Numbered from the stretch's first letter, positions 25,101 to 33,464 are shown. The stretch: DNA of 64,000 nucleotides from Paraburkholderia sp. BL21I4N1 (GCF_002973525.1 NZ_PVEN01000009.1:62001-126000); one strand, 5' to 3'. Notes: generated by a model not told the origin, from the sequence alone. Made by a program: numbers and translations.

Positions 25101-26690
25101 ATGGAACAATCTCCGCTCTACATTCGCGTTCACCCCAATGACAATGTCGCGATCGTCGTCAACGACGGCGGTCTGGGCGAGGGCGCCGTTTTCCCCGACG
25201 GCATTGCGCTGCGCGAACGCGTGCCGCAAGGCCATAAGGTCGCGCTGGCCGATCTGGCCGAAGGCGACGAGGTGATCCGCTATAACGTGGTGATCGGCTA
25301 TGCGCTGAAGGCGTTGCCCAAGGGTAGCTGGATCAACGAGCACGTGATCCGCATGCCGAGCCCACCCGGACTCGAAGACCTGCCGATCGCCACCATCAAG
25401 GCACCGGAGATGCCGCCGCTCGAAGGCTTCACGTTCGAGGGCTATCGCAACGCGGACGGCTCGGTCGGCTCGCGCAACATTCTGGCGATCACGACCACCG
25501 TGCAATGCGTGGCCGACGTCGTGCAGCATGCGGTCACGCGCATCAAGGCCGAATTGCTGCCGCGCTATCCGAATATCGACGACGTGGTGAGCCTGGGCCA
25601 CACCTACGGCTGCGGCGTCGCGATCGACGCGCCCGACGCGATGGTGCCGATCCGCACCGTGCGCAACATCAGTCTGAATCCGAACTTCGGCGGCGAGGTG
25701 ATGATGGTCAGCCTCGGTTGCGAGAAGTTGCAGCCCGAGCGTCTGATGCCGCCCGGCACGATTCCGATCGCGGCGGCCGCGAACGTCGCGGAAATCGCCG
25801 ACATCGGCGACGTCGAGGCCGACCTGAACGGCGACGTGGTGGTGCTGCAGGACGACGCGCACGTCGGCTTCCAGTCGATGATCGACTCGATCATGAGAAT
25901 GGCCGAGGGGCATCTGAAGCGCCTGAACAATCGCCGTCGCGAGACGTGCCCCGCGGCCGATCTGGTGATCGGCGTGCAATGCGGCGGCAGCGACGCGTTT
26001 TCCGGGCTGACCGCGAATCCCGCGGTCGGCTTCGCGACCGACCTGCTGGTGCGGGCCGGCGCGACCGTGATGTTCTCCGAAGTCACCGAAGTGCGCGACG
26101 GCGTCGATCAGCTCACAGCGCGCGCGGCCAATGCGGACGTGGCGGCGGCAATCATCCGCGAAATGCAGTGGTATGACGATTATCTGAAGCGCGGCGGCGC
26201 CGACCGCAGCGCCAACACCACGCCCGGCAACAAGAAGGGCGGGCTGTCGAACATCGTCGAAAAGGCGATGGGCTCCATCATCAAGTCGGGTAATTCGGCG
26301 ATCTCCGGCGTGTTGTCGCCGGGCGAAAAGGTCCGCCAGAAAGGGCTGATTTACGCGGCCACGCCGGCCAGCGATTTCATCTGCGGTACGCTGCAGGTGG
26401 CCGCCGGTATCAATCTGCACGTGTTCACCACGGGCCGCGGCACGCCGTACAGCCTCGCCGAAGTGCCCGTCATCAAGGTCGCCACCCGTTCCGATCTGGC
26501 GCGCCGCTGGCACGATCTGATGGACATCAACGCCGGCACGATCGCCACCGGCGCGGCCAGTATCGAAGACGTGGGCTGGGAACTGTTCCGGCTGATGCTC
26601 GACGTCGCTAGCGGACGCAAGCAAACTTGCGCGGAAAAACTCAAGCTTCACAATGCGTTGACGCTGTTCAATCCGGCGCCGGTGACCTGA
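25101..26690 (+). CDS. garD: Galactarate dehydratase
   Basis: The product is 529 residues and converts galactarate to 5-dehydro-4-deoxyglucarate. It follows E. coli GarD almost throughout: DNVAIVVND, VPQGHKVALADL, FEGYRNADGSVGSRN, GHTYGCGVAIDAP, NPNFGGEVM, SLGCEKLQPERLM, GVQCGGSDAFSG, NPGNKKGGL-like PGNKKGGL, GLIYAATPASDF, MDINAGTIATG and the C-terminus FNPAPVT. The start at 25101 is preferred over 25086 because AGGA lies 8 bases before it and it matches the family N-terminus better. It probably forms an operon with udh and the SMP-30 gene. Confidence 0.95.
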   Translation: MEQSPLYIRVHPNDNVAIVVNDGGLGEGAVFPDGIALRERVPQGHKVALADLAEGDEVIRYNVVIGYALKALPKGSWINEHVIRMPSPPGLEDLPIATIKAPEMPPLEGFTFEGYRNADGSVGSRNILAITTTVQCVADVVQHAVTRIKAELLPRYPNIDDVVSLGHTYGCGVAIDAPDAMVPIRTVRNISLNPNFGGEVMMVSLGCEKLQPERLMPPGTIPIAAAANVAEIADIGDVEADLNGDVVVLQDDAHVGFQSMIDSIMRMAEGHLKRLNNRRRETCPAADLVIGVQCGGSDAFSGLTANPAVGFATDLLVRAGATVMFSEVTEVRDGVDQLTARAANADVAAAIIREMQWYDDYLKRGGADRSANTTPGNKKGGLSNIVEKAMGSIIKSGNSAISGVLSPGEKVRQKGLIYAATPASDFICGTLQVAAGINLHVFTTGRGTPYSLAEVPVIKVATRSDLARRWHDLMDINAGTIATGAASIEDVGWELFRLMLDVASGRKQTCAEKLKLHNALTLFNPAPVT

Positions 26691-26696
26691 GCGGCC

Positions 26697-26709
26697 GGGG
26701 GGGGGGGGG
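26697..26709. repeat. Poly-G tract (13 G)
   Basis: An uninterrupted run of 13 G lies 6 bases after the garD stop and 37 bases before the udh start. Such tracts slip during replication and also form G-rich structures. It could alter spacing or read-through between the genes, or the length could be a sequencing error. Confidence 0.85.
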
Positions 26710-26746
26710 CTGGCTGGCTGCAGCGCAATCACACTTCTATCACGAC

Positions 26747-27589
26747 ATGACCGATTCGAATCCTGCTCACTCCGCGGCACAGAAACCCTTCCGCCGTCTG
26801 CTGCTTACTGGCGCTGCCGGCAACCTTGGCCAGCAATTGCGCGGCGCGCTCGCTGCGTGGGCCGATATCGTGCGCGTGACCGATATCGCGCCGCTCGGCG
26901 AGATAGCGGCGCACGAAGAAGCGTCGATCGTCGATCTCGCCGATGAGGCCGCGGTTCACGCGCTGCTCGACGGCGTCGACGCGGTGATTCATCTCGGCGG
27001 CATTTCCGTCGAGGCGCCGTTCGAAGATCTGATCGAGGCGAATATTCGCGGTCTCTACAACCTGTATTCGGCGGCGCAGAAGCAGGGCGTGAAGCGCATC
27101 GTTTATGCGAGCTCGAATCATGCGGTGGGTTTTCATCCGGTGACGGAGGTGGTGGATATCGACGCACCGCTGCGTCCCGATACCCTGTACGGCGTGACGA
27201 AGTGCTTCGGCGAATCGCTTTCGCGCTATTACTTCGATCGCTTCGGGCTCGAGACCGTGTGCCTGCGGATCGGTTCGTCGTTCGAGCAGCCGAAGAATCC
27301 ACGCATGCTCGTGACGTTTCTGAGCTATCGCGACTTTATCGAGCTGGTGCGTTGCTCGCTGTTCACCAACCGCGTGGGTCACGCGATCGTCTACGGCGTG
27401 TCGGATAACCGCACCAAGTGGGTCGATAACACGAAGGCCGCGTTCCTCGGTTTTCGGCCGCAAGACAGCTCGGTCGAATTCGAGCATCTGTTTCCGGTCA
27501 GCGCGCCGACCGCCGATCTCGACGATCCGACCCAGCGTTTCCAGGGCGGCGCGTTCATACTTGCCGGTCCGATGGAGCCGAAGCGATGA
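26747..27589 (+). CDS. udh: Uronate dehydrogenase
   Basis: The product is 280 residues and oxidises galacturonate or glucuronate with NAD to the aldarolactone. The NAD motif is TGAAGNLG (21-28), and the catalytic residues are Ser122/Ser123, Tyr148 and Lys152 (ASSNHA, LYGVTK). The ASSNHAVGFHPVTE block and the length match characterised Udh enzymes of Pseudomonas and Agrobacterium as I recall them. Its stop overlaps the start of the lactonase gene (ATGA), so the two steps are translationally coupled. This copy is closer to the Udh pattern than the paralogue at 13 kb. Confidence 0.88.
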   Translation: MTDSNPAHSAAQKPFRRLLLTGAAGNLGQQLRGALAAWADIVRVTDIAPLGEIAAHEEASIVDLADEAAVHALLDGVDAVIHLGGISVEAPFEDLIEANIRGLYNLYSAAQKQGVKRIVYASSNHAVGFHPVTEVVDIDAPLRPDTLYGVTKCFGESLSRYYFDRFGLETVCLRIGSSFEQPKNPRMLVTFLSYRDFIELVRCSLFTNRVGHAIVYGVSDNRTKWVDNTKAAFLGFRPQDSSVEFEHLFPVSAPTADLDDPTQRFQGGAFILAGPMEPKR

Positions 27590-28521
27590 GCGCCGCGGCG
27601 GCCCATCCGAAAGTGGAGCGTGTCGAGGCCGCGGGCCAGGCGCCCGCGATGGTCGGCGAAAGTCCGGTGTGGCGCGCGGCGGAGCAGGCGCTTTACTGGG
27701 TCGATATCCCCGCGCAAAAGATCGTACGCCTGGCGTTGGAGGCGGGTAAGCGCTCCGAATGGCGCTTGCTGGAGAAGGTCGCCTGCATCGCGTTCGATCG
27801 TCACGGCACCGTGCTGGCCGGTTGCGAAACAGGGCTGTTCGCCGTCACGCTGGGCGACACCGCAACGGCCGACGGTCAATCGCTTCAGGTCGAAGCGCAT
27901 CGGCTCGCCGCACCGTCCTTCGCCTGCGACGACATGCGTTTCAACGACGGCCGGTGTGATCGCCAGGGGCGCTTCTGGTCCGGCACGATGGTGCAGGACA
28001 TGTCACTGGCCAGGCCGGCCGGCGCGCTTTATCGTTTCGACGAGCGCGGCGTGCTGTCCGTGCCGGTGGTCGATGCGTTAATCACGCAAAACGGCCTGGC
28101 GTGGTCGCCGGACGGCGCGACGATGTATCTGTCGGACTCGCATCCGCTGCGCCGCCAGATCTGGGCATTCGATTACGACATCGGCACCGGCGAGCCGCGC
28201 AACCGGCGCGTGTTCGCCGATCTGCATCACTACGTGGGCCGTCCCGATGGCGCTGCGGTCGACGCCGACGGCTGCTACTGGATTTGCGCCAACGACGCGG
28301 GCCGACTGTTGCGCTTCACGCCGCAAGGCAAGCTGGATCGCGAGATCGTCGTGCCGGCCGTCAAGCCGGCCATGTGCGCGTTCGGCGGCCGCGACCTCGA
28401 TACGCTGTTCGTGACCTCGATCCGGCCCGCAACGGGCGCGACCGAGCACGACGGGCACCTATTCGCCGTGCGCCCCGGCGTTACCGGCTTGCCGGAACCT
28501 GAATACGCGGGCGTCCTGTAA
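27586..28521 (+). CDS. SMP-30/gluconolactonase family aldarolactonase
   Basis: This six-bladed beta-propeller lactonase has 311 residues. Metal ligands are visible: Glu in GESPVW, Asn in FNDGRCDRQGRFW, Asn in QNGLAWSPDG and Asp in RPDGAAVDADG. In this position it should open the galactaro- or glucarolactone made by Udh to the free aldarate used by GarD. It starts inside the udh stop codon (ATGA overlap). Family members act on many sugar lactones, so the substrate is inferred from the operon. Confidence 0.87.
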   Translation: MSAAAAHPKVERVEAAGQAPAMVGESPVWRAAEQALYWVDIPAQKIVRLALEAGKRSEWRLLEKVACIAFDRHGTVLAGCETGLFAVTLGDTATADGQSLQVEAHRLAAPSFACDDMRFNDGRCDRQGRFWSGTMVQDMSLARPAGALYRFDERGVLSVPVVDALITQNGLAWSPDGATMYLSDSHPLRRQIWAFDYDIGTGEPRNRRVFADLHHYVGRPDGAAVDADGCYWICANDAGRLLRFTPQGKLDREIVVPAVKPAMCAFGGRDLDTLFVTSIRPATGATEHDGHLFAVRPGVTGLPEPEYAGVL

Positions 28522-28540
28522 GCGACGCTGCAAACGTGAC

Positions 28541-28568
28541 GCGCTGGGCGTGAATTCCTGCCCGGCGC
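28541..28568 (+). terminator. Hairpin after the lactonase gene
   Basis: GCGCTGGGC pairs with GCCCGGCGC (one G-U) around a 10-base loop, 20 bases after the stop codon. Only scattered T residues follow, so termination efficiency is doubtful. Confidence 0.4.
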
Positions 28569-28590
28569 ACTTCTCTGCACACACTTCAAT

Positions 28591-28610
28591 TCATCACTCG
28601 TCGTATGACT
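28591..28610 (-). promoter_or_regulatory. Candidate uronate-regulon operator H (half-match)
   Basis: The minus strand reads AGTCATACGACGAGTGATGA. The left half TACGACGA is conserved, the right half is not. It is the upstream of two sites before the TRAP operon. Confidence 0.35.
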
Positions 28611-28817
28611 GTGTGGCATGCTCGCCACATTCACGCCATATTCGAGCCGCAGTCTCCTACGAGTAAACGGCGCGTCGCGAGACGCCTTCCCGCCCATGTC
28701 AGCTCGGCTGCAGCGGCCATAAGGCCTTGGCGTTGCGGCGCTTGAGTCATCTCTACCGGCGCGCTCAATTCTGCGGGTAAATACCGTCTGTACAACTCAA
28801 ACTGTGTTTTATAGACT

Positions 28818-28837
28818 TCGTATGTCGTCGTACAACA
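28818..28837 (-). promoter_or_regulatory. Candidate uronate-regulon operator E
   Basis: The minus strand reads TGTTGTACGACGACATACGA, with the core TACG-N4-CATA. It lies in the AT-rich promoter region about 305 bp before dctP. The TGTTGTACGA left half is identical to operator D. Confidence 0.6.
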
Positions 28838-29141
28838 TACGAGCCCAAACAAATTCCTTTCTCGAATTTAAGGACAACAGCAGGACAAGGTGGCCGCAGC
28901 GCGGCGTGCCGAGGCAGTCGAAGTAAAAGTAAAAGATGTCGAGTTGTCTGACAGGAGTGCTGGAATCGGTGCCGGGGACAGTGCACAGACCAGCACGGCG
29001 AAGCGTCCGCTGCCCGCACGGGTGAGCGAGCGCGAAGCCGGGAGACGCAGTAAAGCCATACCGCATTCGTACTGGCCTTCCGCTAGCAGCCCTCCGCAAT
29101 CGGCCAATCGATTGGATGGTCCATTTACAAGGAATGTCACG

Positions 29142-30134
29142 ATGAACAAGAAGTTCGCCTCTTCCCGTGTTTCGATGATCGTTGCCGCGTCGGTGCTGGC
29201 CTTCAGTGCCGCGTCGGCTGAAGCGCGCGTGTTCCGTGTTTCGGACGTGCACGGCGACACCTATCCGACCAACATGGCCGTGAAATACATGGGTGACGAG
29301 ATCAGCAAGGCCACCGGCGGCAAGGACACCGTGAAGGTGTTCGGCAACAGCGCGCTGGGCTCCGAAAACGACACGGTCGATCAGGTGCGCATCGGTGCGC
29401 TCGACATGGCGCGCGCCAACGGCGCCGCGTTCAACGAGATCGTTCCCGAGTCGATGATTCCGTCGCTGCCGTTCCTGTTCCGCGACATCGACCATTTCCG
29501 CAAAGTGATGTATGGCCCGGAAGGTCAGAAGATTCTCGACGCCTTCAAGGCGAAGGGCATGATCGCGCTCACGTTCTACGAGAGCGGCGCACGTTCGATC
29601 TACGCGAAGAAGGCGATTCATTCGCCGGCCGACATGAAGGGCCTGAAGGTGCGCGTGCAACCTTCCGATCTGATGGTCGACGAGATTCGCGCGATGGGCG
29701 GCACGCCGACGCCGATGCCGTTCGCCGAAGTCTATACGGGCCTGAAGACGGGTCTCGTGGACGCAGCGGAAAACAACCTGCCGTCGTACGAAGAAACCAA
29801 GCACTTCGAAGTGGCGAACGTCTATTCCGAAACCCAGCATTCCATGACGCCGGAAGTCCTGGTGTTCTCGAAGAAGGTGTGGGACACGCTGACGCCGCAA
29901 GAGCAGGACATCATCAAGAAGGCTGCGGCCGACTCGGTGCCGTACTACCAGAAGCTCTGGACCGCGCGTGAGAACGACGCGGCGAAGACGGTCACCAAGG
30001 GCGGCGCGACCATCATTCCGGCGGCGCAGATCGATCGCGCCGCGTTCGTGAAGGCGATGCAGCCGGTCTGGGCGAAATACGAAAAGACCCCGCAAATGAA
30101 GCAGATCGTCGACGAGATTCAGGCCATCAAATAA
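29142..30134 (+). CDS. TRAP transporter solute-binding protein (DctP family)
   Basis: This periplasmic receptor has 330 residues. The first ~27 residues form a signal peptide ending near SAEAR. The conserved carboxylate-binding Arg is in MKGLKVRVQPSD and the AENN block follows, as in DctP receptors for sugar acids. It should bind galacturonate or a related acid and hand it to the DctQM permease. The start is the ATG 8 bases after AAGGA. A terminator separates it from dctQ, which would give more receptor than permease. The ligand is inferred from the island. Confidence 0.9.
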   Translation: MNKKFASSRVSMIVAASVLAFSAASAEARVFRVSDVHGDTYPTNMAVKYMGDEISKATGGKDTVKVFGNSALGSENDTVDQVRIGALDMARANGAAFNEIVPESMIPSLPFLFRDIDHFRKVMYGPEGQKILDAFKAKGMIALTFYESGARSIYAKKAIHSPADMKGLKVRVQPSDLMVDEIRAMGGTPTPMPFAEVYTGLKTGLVDAAENNLPSYEETKHFEVANVYSETQHSMTPEVLVFSKKVWDTLTPQEQDIIKKAAADSVPYYQKLWTARENDAAKTVTKGGATIIPAAQIDRAAFVKAMQPVWAKYEKTPQMKQIVDEIQAIK

Positions 30135-30174
30135 GGCTTGCGAGTCGCGCGGAGCGTGACAGCCGCCGTGGGAT

Positions 30175-30204
30175 AAGCCTGGCAGACGAACCTGCTGGGC
30201 TTTT
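30175..30204 (+). terminator. Intercistronic terminator between dctP and dctQ
   Basis: AAGCCTGGCAG pairs with CTGCTGGGCTT (two G-U pairs) around a 6-base loop and is followed by T4. It lies in the 164-bp gap between receptor and permease genes and probably attenuates transcription. Confidence 0.72.
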
Positions 30205-30298
30205 ACTCCGTGTGCCGTGCCACGCCACACCGCGCGCAGGAAGTCGACATGAATGGCTGATTTATTAAAGACAGGTCCGCGGTAAAAGGATGGGGTCA

Positions 30299-30778
30299 AT
30301 GAGATTCATAAAGCGCCCAAATGATTTTCTGTTTCACGCGCTGGTTATCGTGGCGTCGGTGAGTCTTGCCGTGCTCAGCCTGCTCGTGATCTATAGCGTC
30401 GTGATGCGCTACGTTTTCGACGACGCGCCCGATTTCGTCGAGCCCATCGCGCTGCTGCTGGTGATCGTCATCGCCATGTTCGGCGCCGCGTTGAAAGTGC
30501 GCGAGGGCGGCCACATCGGGCTCGATTCGCTGGTCACAAAGCTGCCGCCGAAAGGGCAGGTGATGGCGGCCGCGTTTCAACATCTTTGTCTGATCGCATT
30601 GGCCGTGGCGATTTTCTTCGGCTGTCTGCAAATGGCCGAAACCACCATGGAAGACCGGATTCCGATTCTCGGTTTGCCCGAAGGCGTGCGCTATTGCATT
30701 CCGGTCGTTGCCAGCGTTTGCATTGCCTTGTTCTCGATCGAGAACCTGCTCGCGCTTTTCGTCAAGAAACACAACTAG
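30299..30778 (+). CDS. TRAP transporter small permease (DctQ family)
   Basis: This four-helix membrane protein has 159 residues. Helices lie at about 15-40, 50-70, 85-110 and 125-150, and the segment YSVVMRYVFDDAPDFVEPIALLL is typical of DctQ. It pairs with DctM in the inner membrane. An ATG at 30290 overlaps the ribosome binding site AAAGGA, so the second ATG, 8 bases after it, is preferred. dctM starts 7 bp after its stop. Confidence 0.9.
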   Translation: MRFIKRPNDFLFHALVIVASVSLAVLSLLVIYSVVMRYVFDDAPDFVEPIALLLVIVIAMFGAALKVREGGHIGLDSLVTKLPPKGQVMAAAFQHLCLIALAVAIFFGCLQMAETTMEDRIPILGLPEGVRYCIPVVASVCIALFSIENLLALFVKKHN

Positions 30779-30785
30779 AGCAATC

Positions 30786-32138
30786 ATGGAACTTGCCATT
30801 CTCGCCGTCAGTTTCCTCGTCTTTCTCGTTCTCGGGGTTCCTGTTTCGTTCGCGTTGGGACTGTCGTGCGTCCTGACTTATCTGTACGAAGGCCTGCCCG
30901 CGGCCACCGCCATGCAGGCGATGATTTCGGGTATCAACGGCTTTTCGTTTCTCGCGGTGCCGTTCTTCATTCTGTCCGGTGAGCTAATGCTGCACGGCGG
31001 CATCGCCGACCGCATCCTGCGTTTCGCGCAAGCCGCCGTCGGGCATTTCCGCGGCGGCCTCGGCATGGCCAACGTGGTCGCCTGCACGCTGTTCGGCGGG
31101 GTGTCCGGTTCACCGTCGGCGGATACGTCGGCCATGGGCGGCGTGGTCATTCCGTTGATGAAGCGTGAAGGCTACAGCGCGGCCTATGCGGTCAATGTGA
31201 CGACCCATTCGTCGCTGGTGGGCGCGTTGATGCCGACCTCGACGAACATGATCATCTACGCGTTCGCGGCCCAGGGCATTACGGGCACGTTGAACGGTCA
31301 CCAGATGAGCGGTGTGTCGATCGGCGATCTGCTGTTCTCCGGTCTGCTGCCGGTGCTGTGGGTGATGGGCTTCGTGCTGCTCGCCGCGTACTGGCAAGCG
31401 GTCAAGTACGGTTATCCGCGCCGTCCCGACGGTTCGACCGAACTGCAGAAATTCCCCGGCTGGTACGCGGTGGCCCGAACGTTCGTCGGCGCCGTGCCCG
31501 GTTTGATGGTGATCGCGATCATTCTGTTCTGTGTCGCCAAGGGCATTGCTACCGCGACCGAAGCCGCAGCGATCGCCGTGTTCTATTCGCTGGTGCTGAC
31601 CGTCGTCGTGTATCGCTCGATGACGATGAAGAAGCTGTTCCACGCACTCTCGAAAGCGGCGAAGACGACCGGCGTGGTGCTGCTGCTGATCGGCGTGTCG
31701 AACATGCTGCGTTACCAGATGGCTTATCTGGAGATTCCGGACGCGATCGAACGCATGCTCGACGGCGCGACCAGCATGCCGTGGCTGATGCTGTTGTACA
31801 TCAACCTGCTGCAGGTTTTCCTGGGCACGTTCGTCGACATGGCGGCGCATATCCTGATCACGACGCCGCTGTTCCTGCCGATGGCGATGCATGCCGGCGT
31901 GGGGCCGGTGCAGTTCGGCATCATGATTCTGCTGAACTGTTCGTTAGGCCTCGTGCATCCGCCGATCGGTTCGGTGCAGTTCATCGGCTGCGCGATCGGC
32001 AACGTGTCGATCGGCGAGACCACCAAGGTGGCCTGGCCGTACTACCTGGCCATTTTCAGCGCGATCAATATCGTCACCTATGTACCGATGTTTTCGACCT
32101 GGCTGCCGAGCCTGATCAATGGCCACCCGGTGTTCTGA
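30786..32138 (+). CDS. TRAP transporter large permease (DctM family)
   Basis: The large permease has 450 residues and about twelve helices. It carries the sodium-driven translocation path. Family blocks include PFFILSGELMLHGGIADRIL, FGGVSGSPSADTSAMGGVVIP, ATEAAAIAVFYSLVLT and GLVHPPIGSVQFIGCAIG. It starts 7 bp after dctQ, so the two permease subunits are co-translated. With the receptor it gives the island a second, high-affinity import route next to the MFS carriers. Confidence 0.92.
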   Translation: MELAILAVSFLVFLVLGVPVSFALGLSCVLTYLYEGLPAATAMQAMISGINGFSFLAVPFFILSGELMLHGGIADRILRFAQAAVGHFRGGLGMANVVACTLFGGVSGSPSADTSAMGGVVIPLMKREGYSAAYAVNVTTHSSLVGALMPTSTNMIIYAFAAQGITGTLNGHQMSGVSIGDLLFSGLLPVLWVMGFVLLAAYWQAVKYGYPRRPDGSTELQKFPGWYAVARTFVGAVPGLMVIAIILFCVAKGIATATEAAAIAVFYSLVLTVVVYRSMTMKKLFHALSKAAKTTGVVLLLIGVSNMLRYQMAYLEIPDAIERMLDGATSMPWLMLLYINLLQVFLGTFVDMAAHILITTPLFLPMAMHAGVGPVQFGIMILLNCSLGLVHPPIGSVQFIGCAIGNVSIGETTKVAWPYYLAIFSAINIVTYVPMFSTWLPSLINGHPVF

Positions 32139-32160
32139 GCGGATTCATATTCACACTCGG

Positions 32161-32179
32161 CGGCGCCCGCGCGGCGCCG
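32161..32179 (+). repeat. GC-rich hairpin between dctM and the porin gene
   Basis: CGGCGCC and GGCGCCG pair around a 5-base loop, 22 bases after dctM. No T-tract follows. It may mark the 3' end of the permease message or attenuate read-through into the porin gene. Confidence 0.4.
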
Positions 32180-32214
32180 TGAATCAAAAAATAATTTTCA
32201 ACAGAGGAGCACAA

Positions 32215-33414
32215 ATGAAAAAGGCACTAGCAACTTCTGCGCTTGGGTTGGTCGCCCTTGGCGCGCACGCTCAGAGCAGCGTGACGTTGTACGGGATCGT
32301 CGATACCGGGATCGGTTATCAGAGCAGTCAGACGTCGCTCGGGTCGACCTCGGGCGGTCGCTCGGCGGTCAAGATGGTCAACGGGATCTGGGCGGGTAGC
32401 CGCTTCGGTTTGAAGGGTGGTGAGGATCTGGGCGGCGGCACCAAGGCGATCTTCCAGTTGGAAGAGGGCTTCAACAGCGCCACTGGCGCGCAAGGCGTTT
32501 CCGGTCTGGCGTTCAACCGCCAGGCGTATGTGGGCGTCGCCAACACCACGTACGGTACGTTGACGGCCGGCCGCCAGTACACGTCGTATTACACGCTGCT
32601 GTCGCCGTATAGCCCGACCACGTGGCTGACCGGCGCCTACGGCGCGCACCCGGGCGATATCGATTCGCTCGACACGCTGTACCGCGCGAACAATTCGCTG
32701 GTGTACACGTCGCCGAATTTCTACGGTTTCACGGCAAGCGGTTCGTACTCGCTGGGCGGTGTGGCAGGCAGCCTGAACGCCGGTTCGACGTGGAGCGCGG
32801 CGCTGCAATACATTACCGGTCCGTTCGGTATCGCGGTGGGCTTCCAGCGTATCAACAACTCGACGCCGGGCGGCGGCGCGTGGGGTGCGGATTCCACGAC
32901 GTCGAACGCGGGCGCGCAGGCGGGTGTGTCGGGCATCAACAACGGCTATCAGAAATCGGCGGCGCAGCAACGCGTGGCCGTGACCGGCGGTTACGCGTTC
33001 AGCTCGTCATGGGACGTGTCGTTCTCGTACTCGAACGTGCAGTACGTGGCGGGCATCAATTCGCCGTTCCACACCACCGCGATCTTCAACACGGGTGGCG
33101 CGGTGCTGCACTACCGTCCGGTGACGGCGCTGGATCTGGCTGCTGGCTATAGCTATACGCGCGCCACGCAGGCGAACGGCATTACGAGTTCGGCGCGTTA
33201 TCAGCAGTTCAACCTGTCGCAGTACTACAGCCTCTCCAAGCGTACCGGTCTGTACGCGCTCGAGGCGTATCAGCGCGCGGGCGGCCAGACGCTGGCGACG
33301 AACGGCACCAGCATCATCAACGCAACGGCCGATATCGGCGACGGTCAGAACAGCGCACCGTCGTCGTCACGCAGCCAGTTCGCCGCGGGCGTGGGTATTA
33401 TCCACAAGTTCTAA
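32215..33414 (+). CDS. Gram-negative trimeric porin
   Basis: This outer-membrane porin has 399 residues. A signal peptide ends at LGAHA, and the mature protein starts QSSVTLYGIVDTGIGYQS and ends in the beta-barrel signature VGIIHKF with a C-terminal Phe. GLKGGEDLGGGTKAIFQLEEGFN and FNRQAYVGV are standard for Burkholderia/Neisseria-type porins. GAGGAG precedes the ATG. Directly downstream of the TRAP operon, it probably brings uronates or oligogalacturonates across the outer membrane. It is not a KdgM-type oligogalacturonate channel. Confidence 0.92.
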   Translation: MKKALATSALGLVALGAHAQSSVTLYGIVDTGIGYQSSQTSLGSTSGGRSAVKMVNGIWAGSRFGLKGGEDLGGGTKAIFQLEEGFNSATGAQGVSGLAFNRQAYVGVANTTYGTLTAGRQYTSYYTLLSPYSPTTWLTGAYGAHPGDIDSLDTLYRANNSLVYTSPNFYGFTASGSYSLGGVAGSLNAGSTWSAALQYITGPFGIAVGFQRINNSTPGGGAWGADSTTSNAGAQAGVSGINNGYQKSAAQQRVAVTGGYAFSSSWDVSFSYSNVQYVAGINSPFHTTAIFNTGGAVLHYRPVTALDLAAGYSYTRATQANGITSSARYQQFNLSQYYSLSKRTGLYALEAYQRAGGQTLATNGTSIINATADIGDGQNSAPSSSRSQFAAGVGIIHKF

Positions 33415-33428
33415 GCGGTGCTTTTAGT

Positions 33429-33464
33429 GGCGGCGTAGGACGTGATTGTGCGCTTTACGCCGCC
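33429..33464 (+). terminator. Possible terminator hairpin after the porin gene
   Basis: GGCGGCGTA (33429-33437) and TACGCCGCC (33456-33464) form a perfect 9-bp stem with an 18-base loop, 15 bases after the porin stop. The T-tract is missing, so the function is uncertain. Confidence 0.4.

Larger units (their letters stand above)
28522..29141. other. Long intergenic region before the TRAP transporter operon
   Basis: This is the longest gene-free stretch of the window, at 620 bp. It holds a terminator-like hairpin (28541-28568), two copies of the island operator motif (28591-28610 and 28818-28837) and the ribosome binding site AAGGA at 29129-29133. The part 28780-28870 is AT-rich and is the likely promoter region. 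I see no credible small gene. Confidence 0.6.

Noticed and set aside
25035..26780. A 581-codon open frame opposite garD
   Set aside because: garD matches the known enzyme along its whole length. The antisense frame has no conserved block and lacks a ribosome binding site.
28809..30299. A 496-codon minus-strand frame across the TRAP receptor gene
   Set aside because: The plus strand encodes a clear signal peptide and a DctP receptor. The antisense frame is His/Arg-rich and without motif.
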